A stretch of 9,597 nt of DNA, taken from the NCBI GenBank assembly GCA_030610025.1, contig JAUWSP010000066.1, positions 1-9,597 on the forward strand, in the 5' to 3' direction. How positions within the stretch are numbered: the first letter of the stretch is position 1; the number at the start of each line of letters is the position of its first letter. Under the pieces are notes generated by a model. That model did not search any database and was not told the origin of the DNA. It saw nothing but the letters and a program-made list of their open reading frames with translations. Shown piece after piece: positions 1 to 6,438 of this stretch. Source of the DNA: Acidobacteriota bacterium (GTDB lineage: Bacteria; Acidobacteriota; Thermoanaerobaculia; Multivoradales; JAHEKO01). A program made the translations under genes and the position numbers.

Positions 1-110
1 CTGGTCGTGACTGCCTCGTAATAGTGACCGGCGGAAACCAGGCCCGGGAAGACCAGGGCTCCCATCAAGGCCAGAGTCGACAGAGCTGTCAGATTTCGTT
101 TGTTCTTCAT
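1..110 (-). CDS. Secreted protein of unknown function, N-terminal 36 residues only (runs off the left edge)
   Basis: The ATG is at 110-108 on the minus strand and the frame stays open to the window edge. The product begins with a clear Sec signal peptide: a basic N-terminus (MKNKRN), a hydrophobic core (roughly residues 7-22, rich in L, A, V) and a likely cleavage site after VSA at residue 27, leaving GHYYEAVTT as the visible mature start. A strong ribosome binding site, GGAAGGAG, sits about 10 bases upstream, on the complement of 118-128, and fixes the start. The exonuclease gene lies upstream on the same strand, 193 bases away, too far for obvious co-translation. The mature domain lies outside the window, so I cannot assign a family. 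Export to the periplasm or outside the cell is inferred from the signal peptide alone. Confidence 0.85.
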   Translation of the reverse strand, partial: MKNKRNLTALSTLALMGALVFPGLVSAGHYYEAVTT

Positions 111-148
111 GTCGAGAGTTCTCCTTCCAGGGTCTGGAAACTTGGTTG

Positions 149-178
149 TCTCTATTCTCTCCAACGAAAACGAGACAA
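149..178 (-). promoter_or_regulatory. Possible promoter for the secreted-protein gene
   Basis: On the minus strand there is TTGTCT (complement of 173-178), an 18-base spacer, then TAGAGA (complement of 149-154). Transcription would start near 142, leaving a leader of about 30 bases that contains the GGAAGGAG ribosome site. The match is partial (-35 four of six, -10 three of six) and the spacer is one base longer than ideal. The position is right, but this is only a candidate. Confidence 0.25.
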
Positions 179-285
179 AAACCCGCCGCCGGTCAGCGCT
201 GCCAACCCTCGAGAAGGCGCGCCGACGGAGCGAGGCGGGGTCGAGCTCGGTTCTACGTCAAGAGTTGGGAGAGTCTACCTCAAGA

Positions 286-302
286 GCCCAGGAATCCTGG
301 GC
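286..302. repeat. Perfect inverted repeat just after the exonuclease stop, possible transcript end
   Basis: The arms GCCCAGGA and TCCTGGGC flank a single central base; as RNA this would fold as a six-pair stem with a five-base loop. It begins one base after the stop codon of the exonuclease (304-306, minus strand). Downstream on that strand the sequence is TCTTGAGG, so there is no U-tract and it is not a classical intrinsic terminator. It could protect the 3' end or help Rho-dependent termination. Location and symmetry are seen; the function is inferred. Confidence 0.45.
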
Positions 303-303
303 A

Positions 304-1179
304 TCATTGCCAGTGCTTGATTCGCTGGCGGATTCGCTCGAAGCCGAGCTCTTGGAATAGGGCCTCGACGCATTGGCGATCAGCCCCACGGTAGGTGAGA
401 TCCTCGAGGCTCGCTTGCATGGGGATCTGGCAGTGGATGGTGGCGAGCTCTTTCGAAAGAAAGGCCATGTCTCGACCATTTTCGAGCTTGGCCCTCACCG
501 ACGAGGCGCCGCGGATGGGAAGCTCCTCGACCTTACTCAGGCGCTCGTACAGAGTCTCCAGATCTCCAAACGCTTGCAGCAATGCGACCGCTGTCTTGCT
601 GCCGATTCCCCGGACACCCGGGATGTTGTCCACGGAGTCCCCTGCCAGGGCCAGGAGATCGACCATCTGGTCGGGCCGCACCCCGAACTTCTCTTCCACT
701 TCGGGGATCGAGTAACGGGTCTCCCGGGCGAAGTCCAAGAGAGTGACACCTTCGGAGACGAGCTGTGCCAGGTCTTTGTCAGAGGTCACGATGACCGACT
801 TCTGACCGGTACCTGATACCAGGGCCAAGAGGGAGCCGATCAAATCGTCCGCCTCATGGGAATCGTCGATGAAGGTCGCCATCCCGAGGCACTCGGCTAC
901 CTGACGGCAACTGGCCAGCTGGCTCACGAGCTCGTTCGGCGGTGCCTCCCTGTTGGCTTTGTAGCCCGGGTAGAGCTCGTTGCGGAAGCTGGAGGTCAGG
1001 CTGCCGTCGAAGGCCACCGCCAGATGGCTGGGTTGCTCCTGGGCGAGGAGCTTGAGGAGGAAGGAGGCAAATCCGTAGGTGGCTCCAGCCGGCCTCCCTT
1101 CGGGGTCCACGAGGGACGAAGGCATGGAGAAATGAGCCCGGAAGATGTACGGGCTGGCATCGATGAGGTAGGTCGTCAT
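304..1179 (-). CDS. Stand-alone 5'-3' exonuclease (PolA N-terminal-domain / FEN family)
   Basis: A 291-residue protein matching the 5'-nuclease domain of DNA polymerase I, without polymerase domains. Enzymes of this family remove 5' flaps and RNA primers from DNA using two metal ions. Likely acidic ligands appear in order: D7 (LIDAS), D58 (AFDG), the E109-D111-D112 cluster (EADDLIG), D134 and D136 (SDKD), and D181 and D184 (GDSVDNIPGV). The basic arch element RNELYPGYKANR is at 66-77. A helix-three-turn-helix DNA-binding motif, NIPGVRGIGSKTA, is at 185-197. The frame is open a further 44 codons upstream, but that part is low-complexity, overlaps the divergent ATPase promoter and lacks homology-like features. 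The ATG before TTYLIDAS is therefore chosen, although no strong ribosome site precedes it. A full polA elsewhere is likely but not visible. The function is probably DNA repair or Okazaki fragment processing. Confidence 0.93.
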   Translation of the reverse strand: MTTYLIDASPYIFRAHFSMPSSLVDPEGRPAGATYGFASFLLKLLAQEQPSHLAVAFDGSLTSSFRNELYPGYKANREAPPNELVSQLASCRQVAECLGMATFIDDSHEADDLIGSLLALVSGTGQKSVIVTSDKDLAQLVSEGVTLLDFARETRYSIPEVEEKFGVRPDQMVDLLALAGDSVDNIPGVRGIGSKTAVALLQAFGDLETLYERLSKVEELPIRGASSVRAKLENGRDMAFLSKELATIHCQIPMQASLEDLTYRGADRQCVEALFQELGFERIRQRIKHWQ

Positions 1180-1214
1180 GCTCGAAAGATCTTGCAGGGA
1201 GTTAATCAGACTCG

Positions 1215-1227
1215 CGACCCCGGGTCG
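1215..1227. promoter_or_regulatory. 13-base palindrome in the exonuclease/ATPase divergent region, possible operator
   Basis: CGACCC and GGGTCG flank one base in the 108-base gap between two divergent start codons. Further CGACCC copies occur at 1242-1247 and 1282-1287, the last one ending right before the ATPase ATG. A metal-responsive regulator site would make sense in front of a P1B ATPase gene. No regulator gene is in the window, and short GC-rich palindromes are common by chance in DNA of this composition. Confidence 0.25.
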
Positions 1228-1253
1228 AGCCCGTCTCCCTCCGACCCTCGGGC

Positions 1254-1259
1254 TAGAAT
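1254..1259 (+). promoter_or_regulatory. Possible -10 element (TAGAAT) of the ATPase gene
   Basis: TAGAAT lies 28 bases ahead of the chosen ATG at 1288, inside a 15-base element (CCCTCGGGCTAGAAT, 1245-1259) that recurs on the minus strand in front of the 7653 gene. No good -35 hexamer is found 16-18 bases upstream. If this is the -10, transcription begins near 1266. That would rule out the alternative in-frame ATG at 1258, which overlaps the element. Confidence 0.3.
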
Positions 1260-1287
1260 GGCAAGCTGGCGCGCCCGTTCTCGACCC

Positions 1288-3225
1288 ATGAGCACTCCAA
1301 GACATGGCCAACAGGAGGCCCTCCCTGCCTGGGTTCAGGCTCTGGCTGACGGCAAGGAACCCGTCTGGACCCCGGTGGTCTGCGGTGCTCTGGCGCTGCT
1401 CGGATGGCTCGGTCCGGACCTCCTGGGACTACCTGATTGGGCCGGGAAGCTGGCCTTCGTGGGCGCGTTCGTCGCCGGTGGCGCGTTCAGCCTGGGCCGC
1501 TCGATCCAGAGCCTCAAGGCACGCCGCCTCGACATCGACCTGTTGATGCTGCTCTCCGCCCTGGGTGCTGCGAGCATCGGCGAGTACGCGGAAGGCGCAG
1601 CGCTGCTCTTTCTGTTCTCGCTTTCCAATGCTCTCGAGGCGCGCGCGTTGCGACGTACGACGCGTGCCATCGAATCGCTCATGGAGCTCCGGCCTGACGA
1701 GGCCATGTTGCTCGCACCCGATGGCACCGAGCGCAAGGTGGCGGCAGAGGAGCTGGAGCCAGGTCAGATGGTGAGGATCCGGCCAGGTGAGCGTATTCCG
1801 GTGGATGGCCGGATTGTCTCGGGTCAGACGGCGGCGGATCAAGCGGCCATCACGGGGGAGTCGACACCGGAGCCCAAGGGGCCGGGAGATCGGGTCTTTG
1901 CCGGATCCATCAACGTGGGAGGTACCGCCGAGGTCGCGGTCGAGCGGCGAGCCTCGGAATCGACGCTAGCGCGCATCATCGAGTTGGTAGAGGAAGCACG
2001 GGAGGCCAAGGCACCGACCCAGAGGTTCATCGATCGCTTCGAGCAGGGCTATGCGGCAACGGTGATCTTCGCGGCCGCGGTGGCCGTGGTCTTGCCGGTC
2101 GCCTTCGGCGAGGCCTTCCGTCCGGCCTTCTATCGCGCGATGACGCTGCTGGTGGTGGCCTCGCCCTGCGCAGTGGTCATTTCGACCCCCGCCACCTTTC
2201 TGGCTGCTTTGGGGCATGCCGCTCGCAAGGGACTGCTCTTCAAGGGGGGATCACCGCTCGAGGAGCTCGCCACCATCGACAGCTTTGCTTTCGACAAGAC
2301 GGGCACACTCACCGGAGGTCGCCCTGTGGTGACCGCGGTCGTGCCCTTTGGGGAGTCCACTGCCGACGAGGTGTTGGAAATGGCGGCGGCGGTGGAACGC
2401 CTCTCGGAGCATCATCTGGGGCGTGCGATTGTCGAATCTGCAGAGTCGAGGAATCTGACGGTGCCCCTGGCCTACGGCCTTGTGAATCACCGAGGTCGTG
2501 GCGCGGTTGCCCAGATCTCAGATCGCCAAGTAGCCGTGGGTCGCCACGACTTCGTTGCCGAGTTCGGTGGTCAGGCTCCCAACACCCAGGAGATGAGACA
2601 GATTGAGCGTTTGGAGCAGGAGGCTCGAACGGTCGTGTTCATCTCGGGTAACGGGGTTTCAGGTGCTCTGGCGATCGAAGACCAGGTTCGGCCGGAGGCA
2701 AGATCTGCCATCGAGCAACTGAAGCGTCTGGGAACGGGTCGCACGGTGATGATGACCGGCGACAACCCGGCAGTAGCGAAGAGGGTTGCCGATGCTGTGG
2801 AAGTGGACGAATGGCACGCAGAGGTGATGCCCGAAGAGAAGGTGGCGATCGTCCACACAATGTTGTCCGGGGGCGAGCGGGTGGCCATGGTTGGCGACGG
2901 AGTCAACGATGCGCCGGCCCTGGCCTCGGCAACGGTGGGGGTGGCCATGGGTGTTTCCGGCACCGATGCTGCTTTGGAGACAGCGGACCTGGTGCTGGTG
3001 CGCGATGAGCTGAAGCTGCTTCCCTATGCCGTTCGACTGTCCCGCAAGGCGCAGAGGATCGTGCGCCAGAACCTGGCTTTTGCCTGTGCCGTCATCGCCA
3101 TTCTCGTGGTGGTGAACCTGCTGCACGGCCTGGCACTGCCGATCGGGGTCGTGGCCCACGAGGGGAGCACAATTCTCGTGGTGCTCAACGGACTGCGATT
3201 GCTGCGGCCCCTCGAAGACGAGTGA
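1288..3225 (+). CDS. P1B-4-type heavy-metal-transporting P-type ATPase (Co2+/Fe2+/Zn2+ efflux candidate)
   Basis: A 645-residue metal pump that would use ATP to drive transition metal ions across the inner membrane. The ATPase signatures are complete: TGES (189-192, actuator), the phosphorylation loop DKTGT (D336), MTGDN (489-493) and VGDGVNDAP (535-543). The metal-site motifs point to subgroup P1B-4: SPC (292-294) in the helix before the phosphorylation loop, instead of CPC, and HEGST (624-628) in the last helix. There is no N-terminal heavy-metal-binding domain and the N-terminus is short, as is usual for this subgroup. Members studied elsewhere export Co2+, Fe2+ or related ions; the exact substrate cannot be read here. 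The nucleotide-domain SEHP signature reads SEHH (373-376). ATG 1288 is preferred; an ATG at 1258 would add ten residues. The frame is open further upstream to 856, but that stretch is antisense to the exonuclease. The gene stands alone, divergent from the exonuclease. Confidence 0.93.
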   Translation: MSTPRHGQQEALPAWVQALADGKEPVWTPVVCGALALLGWLGPDLLGLPDWAGKLAFVGAFVAGGAFSLGRSIQSLKARRLDIDLLMLLSALGAASIGEYAEGAALLFLFSLSNALEARALRRTTRAIESLMELRPDEAMLLAPDGTERKVAAEELEPGQMVRIRPGERIPVDGRIVSGQTAADQAAITGESTPEPKGPGDRVFAGSINVGGTAEVAVERRASESTLARIIELVEEAREAKAPTQRFIDRFEQGYAATVIFAAAVAVVLPVAFGEAFRPAFYRAMTLLVVASPCAVVISTPATFLAALGHAARKGLLFKGGSPLEELATIDSFAFDKTGTLTGGRPVVTAVVPFGESTADEVLEMAAAVERLSEHHLGRAIVESAESRNLTVPLAYGLVNHRGRGAVAQISDRQVAVGRHDFVAEFGGQAPNTQEMRQIERLEQEARTVVFISGNGVSGALAIEDQVRPEARSAIEQLKRLGTGRTVMMTGDNPAVAKRVADAVEVDEWHAEVMPEEKVAIVHTMLSGGERVAMVGDGVNDAPALASATVGVAMGVSGTDAALETADLVLVRDELKLLPYAVRLSRKAQRIVRQNLAFACAVIAILVVVNLLHGLALPIGVVAHEGSTILVVLNGLRLLRPLEDE

Positions 3226-3287
3226 CCCCTGCGGACCACCCGGACGGACCTCAACTCGGTGTCGCTTGGAGGTGCGGTCTCAGGTCT

Positions 3288-3503
3288 CTACTTCGTGGCG
3301 GTGGCCCAGGCTTTGAGGATGAGGAGCGCCCAGGGAATTCCGTGGAACGCCAGATCCAGCCAGTCAATGGGGCGGACCAATGTACCGCGGAAGAGCATGC
3401 GCAGCTTTTCCACGATATGTGGAGGAGCGAAAGGTGCAAGCCCGAGGGTAAGACAGGCGATGATGAGAAGTGACCACGGGATCTCGAGCAGCCAGGTCTT
3501 CAT
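3288..3503 (-). CDS. Small two-helix membrane protein, 71 residues, conserved type of unknown function
   Basis: The product has a hydrophobic N-terminal segment (about residues 4-25), a charged middle with IVEKLRMLFRGTLVRPIDW (30-48), and a second hydrophobic segment (about 47-66, LAFHGIPWALLILK). I recognise the pattern LGLAPF...HxxEKLRML..G.L.RPID..DL..HG.PW.LL from small bacterial proteins that databases often label hypothetical or, misleadingly, RND transporter. That recognition is from memory and untested. It would lie in the inner membrane. The ATG is at 3503-3501 with no strong ribosome site. It converges on the ATPase gene (62-base gap, no clear terminator) and is divergent from the phosphatase. 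Evidence for it being real is the protein-like pattern and its fit between neighbours. The antisense frames here have no such pattern. Confidence 0.72.
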   Translation of the reverse strand: MKTWLLEIPWSLLIIACLTLGLAPFAPPHIVEKLRMLFRGTLVRPIDWLDLAFHGIPWALLILKAWATATK

Positions 3504-3520
3504 GATGCCGATCAGTGTAC

Positions 3521-3533
3521 CGTGAGTTTCACG
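3521..3533. promoter_or_regulatory. Short palindrome in the divergent gap, weak operator candidate
   Basis: CGTGA and TCACG are separated by GTT, between the start of the 71-residue protein gene (3503) and the start of the phosphatase gene (3599). Five-base arms are weak evidence; it is listed because it is the only symmetric element in this divergent control region. Confidence 0.15.
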
Positions 3534-3560
3534 ATCGAGCGCAACGCTTGTTCGAGCTAG

Positions 3561-3566
3561 TAGAAT
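3561..3566 (+). promoter_or_regulatory. Possible -10 element (TAGAAT) of the phosphatase gene
   Basis: TAGAAT sits 33 bases before the phosphatase ATG. A start of transcription near 3573 would give a leader of about 26 bases holding the GGAGGG ribosome site at 3585-3590. No clear -35 hexamer is present, so an activator or a different sigma factor might be needed if the element is real. Confidence 0.3.
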
Positions 3567-3598
3567 CGGCGTTTCGAGTTGAACGGAGGGTATTCCGC

Positions 3599-4339
3599 AT
3601 GAAGCAACTTGTCTGCCTCGCCTGCTGTGTTCTGGTTGTTGCGTGCTCTTCTGGAGTGGCCGCGCCGCCGCAGACTACTCAATCCGCGGGTAATGCTGGA
3701 TCGGACCTGAAGCGATCGGTGCACTGGATGCGGAACTCCGCTGAGTTTCAGGCAATCGTTCTACAGACCTACACCCTGGCCGGGCAGTACCTCAGGAAGA
3801 GGGTGGAGGGGATGGAGCCCGGGACCTGGGCCGTGGCGATCGACGCTGACGAGACCCTGATCAGCAACCTGGACTACGAAAGAGAGCTGGTGCAGCTCGG
3901 GAAGGAATCGACCGACGAGCTCTGGACGGCCTGGGTGGCCCGAAGGGCAGCGACGCCTCTGCCAGGAGCTCTCGAGTTTCTCGGCCTGGTGCGCGAACTG
4001 GGAGGTCGGATCTCCATTGTTACCAACAGGAAGGAGCGGGACTGTCCAGACACCCAAGCCAATCTGGAGGCCTTCGAAGTACCCTTCGACGTGCTGCTCT
4101 GCCGCACAGATAGCCGCGAGAAGGAGCCTCGCTGGGAGAGCATCGAGAAGGGCACGGCATCGGCCGACGTGCCGCCAGTCGAGATCGTCATGTGGCTGGG
4201 TGACAACATCAATGACTTCCCCGAAATGAGTCAGGAATCGAGGTTCTCGACTTCGGAGGCTTTTGGAGACTACGGCTCCAGGTTCTTTATGTTCCCGAAC
4301 CCGAGCTACGGCTCCTGGGAAGCCAATCCGTTCGACTGA
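3599..4339 (+). CDS. Lipoprotein acid phosphatase, e(P4)/class B-like HAD-IIIB family
   Basis: A 246-residue HAD phosphatase predicted to be lipid-anchored. The N-terminus MKQLVCLACCVLVVAC ends in a lipobox (VVAC, C16) followed by SS. HAD motif I is IDADET (D82 nucleophile, D84 acid), motif II is VTNR (141-144), and the acidic motif is WLGDNINDFP (199-208). The C-terminal FPNPSYGSWE (232-241) is typical of the e(P4) outer-membrane phosphatases, which cleave phosphomonoesters such as nucleotides in the periplasm. In Haemophilus, e(P4) serves NAD-precursor uptake; that role is not implied here. The start is fixed by GGAGGG at 3585-3590, eight bases ahead of the ATG. The frame is open 28 codons further upstream, but without a signal sequence. 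Length agrees with the family. The gene appears monocistronic and is followed by a hairpin at 4359-4378. Confidence 0.92.
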   Translation: MKQLVCLACCVLVVACSSGVAAPPQTTQSAGNAGSDLKRSVHWMRNSAEFQAIVLQTYTLAGQYLRKRVEGMEPGTWAVAIDADETLISNLDYERELVQLGKESTDELWTAWVARRAATPLPGALEFLGLVRELGGRISIVTNRKERDCPDTQANLEAFEVPFDVLLCRTDSREKEPRWESIEKGTASADVPPVEIVMWLGDNINDFPEMSQESRFSTSEAFGDYGSRFFMFPNPSYGSWEANPFD

Positions 4340-4358
4340 TCCCCGGCCGCCTCAACCC

Positions 4359-4378
4359 CCAAGGCCTTGTGGCCTTGG
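4359..4378. terminator. Perfect 8-bp hairpin between convergent genes, likely shared transcript end
   Basis: CCAAGGCC and GGCCTTGG flank a TTGT loop. The hairpin occupies the 39-base gap between the phosphatase stop (4339) and the acyltransferase stop (4379), so it can act on both transcripts. Neither side has a run of T, so this is not a standard intrinsic terminator. The perfect stem and the placement still argue for a 3'-end function, for example with Rho or as protection against exonucleases. Confidence 0.6.
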
Positions 4379-5671
4379 TCAGGTCGTCTCGCCGGATGCG
4401 GCGGCGATCTCTGCCAGGGCGTCGTCGAAGGCCTGGGCGAGGCGGTAGGGATCGGCGGGCGAGCCTGCGTCGATGGTGACTCCGAGACGGAGCTGGTCGG
4501 AGGTAGCTGAGATTCCGAGGCGCAGTCTCTGTGGACCCGGCAGGGCGGGCCAGTAGAGCCAATGTTCGAGCTTGTGTCCACATAAATAGAGAGGTTCTGC
4601 CGGCTGGGGGGCGAAGGAGAGCAGGAGCGTGGTCTTCTTTGCGAGCTGTCGAGTGATCTGATCCTCTACCTCCGACATTCGGAACCCGGGATCCCCCGGG
4701 TCCTGAAAGGTGGCGAGCGAGCCCGTTGCAGACCCGAGATCGTCGAGGTCCTGTCGCAATTTCCGAAGACGCGAGCGAACGGTGGTCCTGCCGACTGGTA
4801 GGCGAAGCACCGCGAGGGCGAAACGGCTTCCCAGGGGATCCTGGTCGGGGCTTCGAAGGTTGGACGGCACCACGGCCCGCAGGAGTGTCGACTCGGGAAG
4901 CAGGTCGATTTGGAGGAGCTCCTGTCGGAGGGCAGCCGTGACGGCGGCGAGCAGAAGCTCGGTCTCGCTGGTCTCGAGCCGAGTCGCGAAACTGCGCAGG
5001 CGGATCAGGGGGAACCCTCGCGACCAGGCAACCCGCCGTTGGTTTGCCGGCTTGCGCGTCAGCGGAGAATCGGTATCCGAGCGCTGGGCGATCAAACGGC
5101 ACAGAGAGCGGACCGTGGAACCTGGTTGACGGGCAGCCTCGACGACTTCGTCGGTCCGGAGCTGGGTCTCGAGGCCCTCGAAAGCGATCTCTGTTGGATG
5201 CTGGCCCGATTCTGAGCTGCCCAGCCCAAGAACGATCTGGGCAGCGGAGGTGCCATCCGCCACACTCTGGTGGATCTTCACCACCAGCACGGAGCCACCA
5301 TCGACCTCTTCAATCAGGTGGATCTGCCAGAGGGGCTGGTCGGCAGGCATCGGCTCGGACAGGAGCCGGCTGATCAGGGTCTCCATGTCCCTTTCCGTAC
5401 CCTGTGGCGACAGGCTGGCGCGGAACAGATGATTCTCGAGGGCGAAATCGTCTCCTTCGTGCCAATGGGGCCGGCCCCTGGGAAGTCTGGAGGGCACGAT
5501 GCGCTGGCGGAAGCGCTCGTAGGACATCAGGCGATCCTCGACGAGCGCTTTGAGGGTCTCGAACGCCAAGACCTGCTCGAAGAACAGGACCGCCAACGAC
5601 GCCATCGGGTTGGCGGCCTCCTGAAGGCGAAACCAGGAATGGTCCGCAGCGGTCAGTGTCGACTCTTTCAC
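4379..5671 (-). CDS. WS/DGAT-like O-acyltransferase with altered active-site motif
   Basis: A 430-residue protein matching the wax ester synthase/diacylglycerol acyltransferase family over its full length. Those enzymes join an acyl-CoA to a fatty alcohol or diacylglycerol at the membrane surface and make storage lipid. Seen here are an N-terminal substrate-tunnel-like region (AADHSWFRLQEAANPM, 8-23), PLW (113-115), the active-site region KIHQSVADG (132-140), a VPSNLR...LGSRFALAVLRLP stretch (268-291), and a C-terminal DUF1298-like region (PLYLCGHKL, 360-368, to the end). The motif HHxxxDG reads H134-Q135-S-V-A-D139-G140, so the second histidine, regarded as catalytic, is glutamine. The usual NVPGP near the C-terminus reads FAPQPAEP. 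It is therefore either inactive as an acyltransferase or has changed chemistry. The start is GTG at 5671, preceded by GAGGAG. It lies 59 bases downstream of the DUF1579 gene on the same strand, a probable operon. Confidence 0.85.
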   Translation of the reverse strand: MKESTLTAADHSWFRLQEAANPMASLAVLFFEQVLAFETLKALVEDRLMSYERFRQRIVPSRLPRGRPHWHEGDDFALENHLFRASLSPQGTERDMETLISRLLSEPMPADQPLWQIHLIEEVDGGSVLVVKIHQSVADGTSAAQIVLGLGSSESGQHPTEIAFEGLETQLRTDEVVEAARQPGSTVRSLCRLIAQRSDTDSPLTRKPANQRRVAWSRGFPLIRLRSFATRLETSETELLLAAVTAALRQELLQIDLLPESTLLRAVVPSNLRSPDQDPLGSRFALAVLRLPVGRTTVRSRLRKLRQDLDDLGSATGSLATFQDPGDPGFRMSEVEDQITRQLAKKTTLLLSFAPQPAEPLYLCGHKLEHWLYWPALPGPQRLRLGISATSDQLRLGVTIDAGSPADPYRLAQAFDDALAEIAAASGETT

Positions 5672-5730
5672 CGGCTCCTCATAGCTTGCCTTGAAGCCCA
5701 GAACGCTCGATCCGACTGCTCCAGCGGTTC

Positions 5731-6327
5731 TCAGGGCTTGCGGGTCGCCTCGAACTCCATATTCTTGATCTCGGTGCCGCTCGGCGTGACGATGTAGGAC
5801 TCGTATCGATACGAATCATCGCTGATGATCGTAGTCACACTCTTGATCCCGAGCTCGGTCTTCGAGACCGGGTCGATGAAATCCGCAGTCATGGTTCGAA
5901 TCGCGCAGGTAGCGTCACACTTGCCGTCGAAAACGAGGGTGTAGGTTCCCCGGCTGTCGCGCCAAGTGCTGACGAAACGGCTGGCAGCGACATCATAGCC
6001 TTCGATTCTCAGTCCCTCGAAGGCGGTGTCCAGGACCTCACCCTCGAGTCGGGTCTCCACGAAATGGTCGCCGAGGATCCATTTCGCGGTGGCGGACCCT
6101 CGAGTCTCTACCGGCTCGCTTTTGGGATGGGTCCAGACGCGAATGGTCATGTCCCACTCTCCAACCGTGGCAGCGAGGTGGCTTTGTGGGTCACCAGGTC
6201 CGGACACCTCACTCGCTGCGCCTTCCGTCGGCTCATCCTGAGAGCTGGGGAGCGCCAAGCCGGGCGAAGCGATCCAGAGGGCGAGAAGCGGGATTAGCAG
6301 GGTCTTTCCGGGGCGGTTGTCTGTCAT
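5731..6327 (-). CDS. Secreted DUF1579-family protein
   Basis: A 198-residue protein with a signal peptide (positive residues to K8, hydrophobic LLIPLLALWIA at 10-20, likely cleavage after residue 24-26), then a linker rich in S, E, G and P. The domain from about H50 onward fits DUF1579: HLAATVGEWDMTIRVW (50-65), KWILGDHFVETRLEG (82-96), FEGLRIEGYD (103-112), FVSTWRDS (118-125), DPVSKTE (152-158) and a closing MEFEATRK. The family's function is unknown; it is a lipocalin-like beta-rich domain by general description. Two cysteines in KCDATC (136-141) could form a disulfide in the periplasm. AGGAG ends about eight bases upstream of the ATG. It is the first gene of a likely two-gene unit with the acyltransferase, which makes a lipid-related role possible but unproven. 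Confidence 0.85.
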   Translation of the reverse strand: MTDNRPGKTLLIPLLALWIASPGLALPSSQDEPTEGAASEVSGPGDPQSHLAATVGEWDMTIRVWTHPKSEPVETRGSATAKWILGDHFVETRLEGEVLDTAFEGLRIEGYDVAASRFVSTWRDSRGTYTLVFDGKCDATCAIRTMTADFIDPVSKTELGIKSVTTIISDDSYRYESYIVTPSGTEIKNMEFEATRKP

Positions 6328-6438
6328 GGATGGCTCCTGAGGGGGCGAGCGATCAAAGCGAGCTCGACTTCGATGCTGAAGACTGCGTCGCGTGTTCTCT
6401 CGAGCGGGTCCGGATCACCTCGCCAAGGACACCGAAAT

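Noticed and set aside
168..195. T-run on the minus strand (GGCGGCGGGTTTTTG) read as an intrinsic terminator of the exonuclease transcript
   Set aside because: The GC-rich part before the T-run is not self-complementary enough to form a stem.
856..1287. Open upstream extension of the ATPase frame (up to 144 more residues)
   Set aside because: It is antisense to the exonuclease and its translation looks like a codon shadow, with no membrane or metal-binding motif. A start within the intergenic gap gives a normal P1B-4 length.
1180..1311. 44-residue N-terminal extension of the exonuclease frame
   Set aside because: The residues are Arg/Ser/Gly-rich without family similarity, and the 5'-nuclease fold begins right at TTYLIDAS. 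The stretch covers the divergent control region.
2659..3159. 166-residue minus-strand frame opposite the ATPase
   Set aside because: A shadow of the ATPase P-domain with His/Gln/Arg-rich composition and no domain features.
5270..5797. 175-residue plus-strand frame opposite the acyltransferase gene
   Set aside because: No recognisable motif, no ribosome site, and it covers conserved coding sequence of the minus strand.
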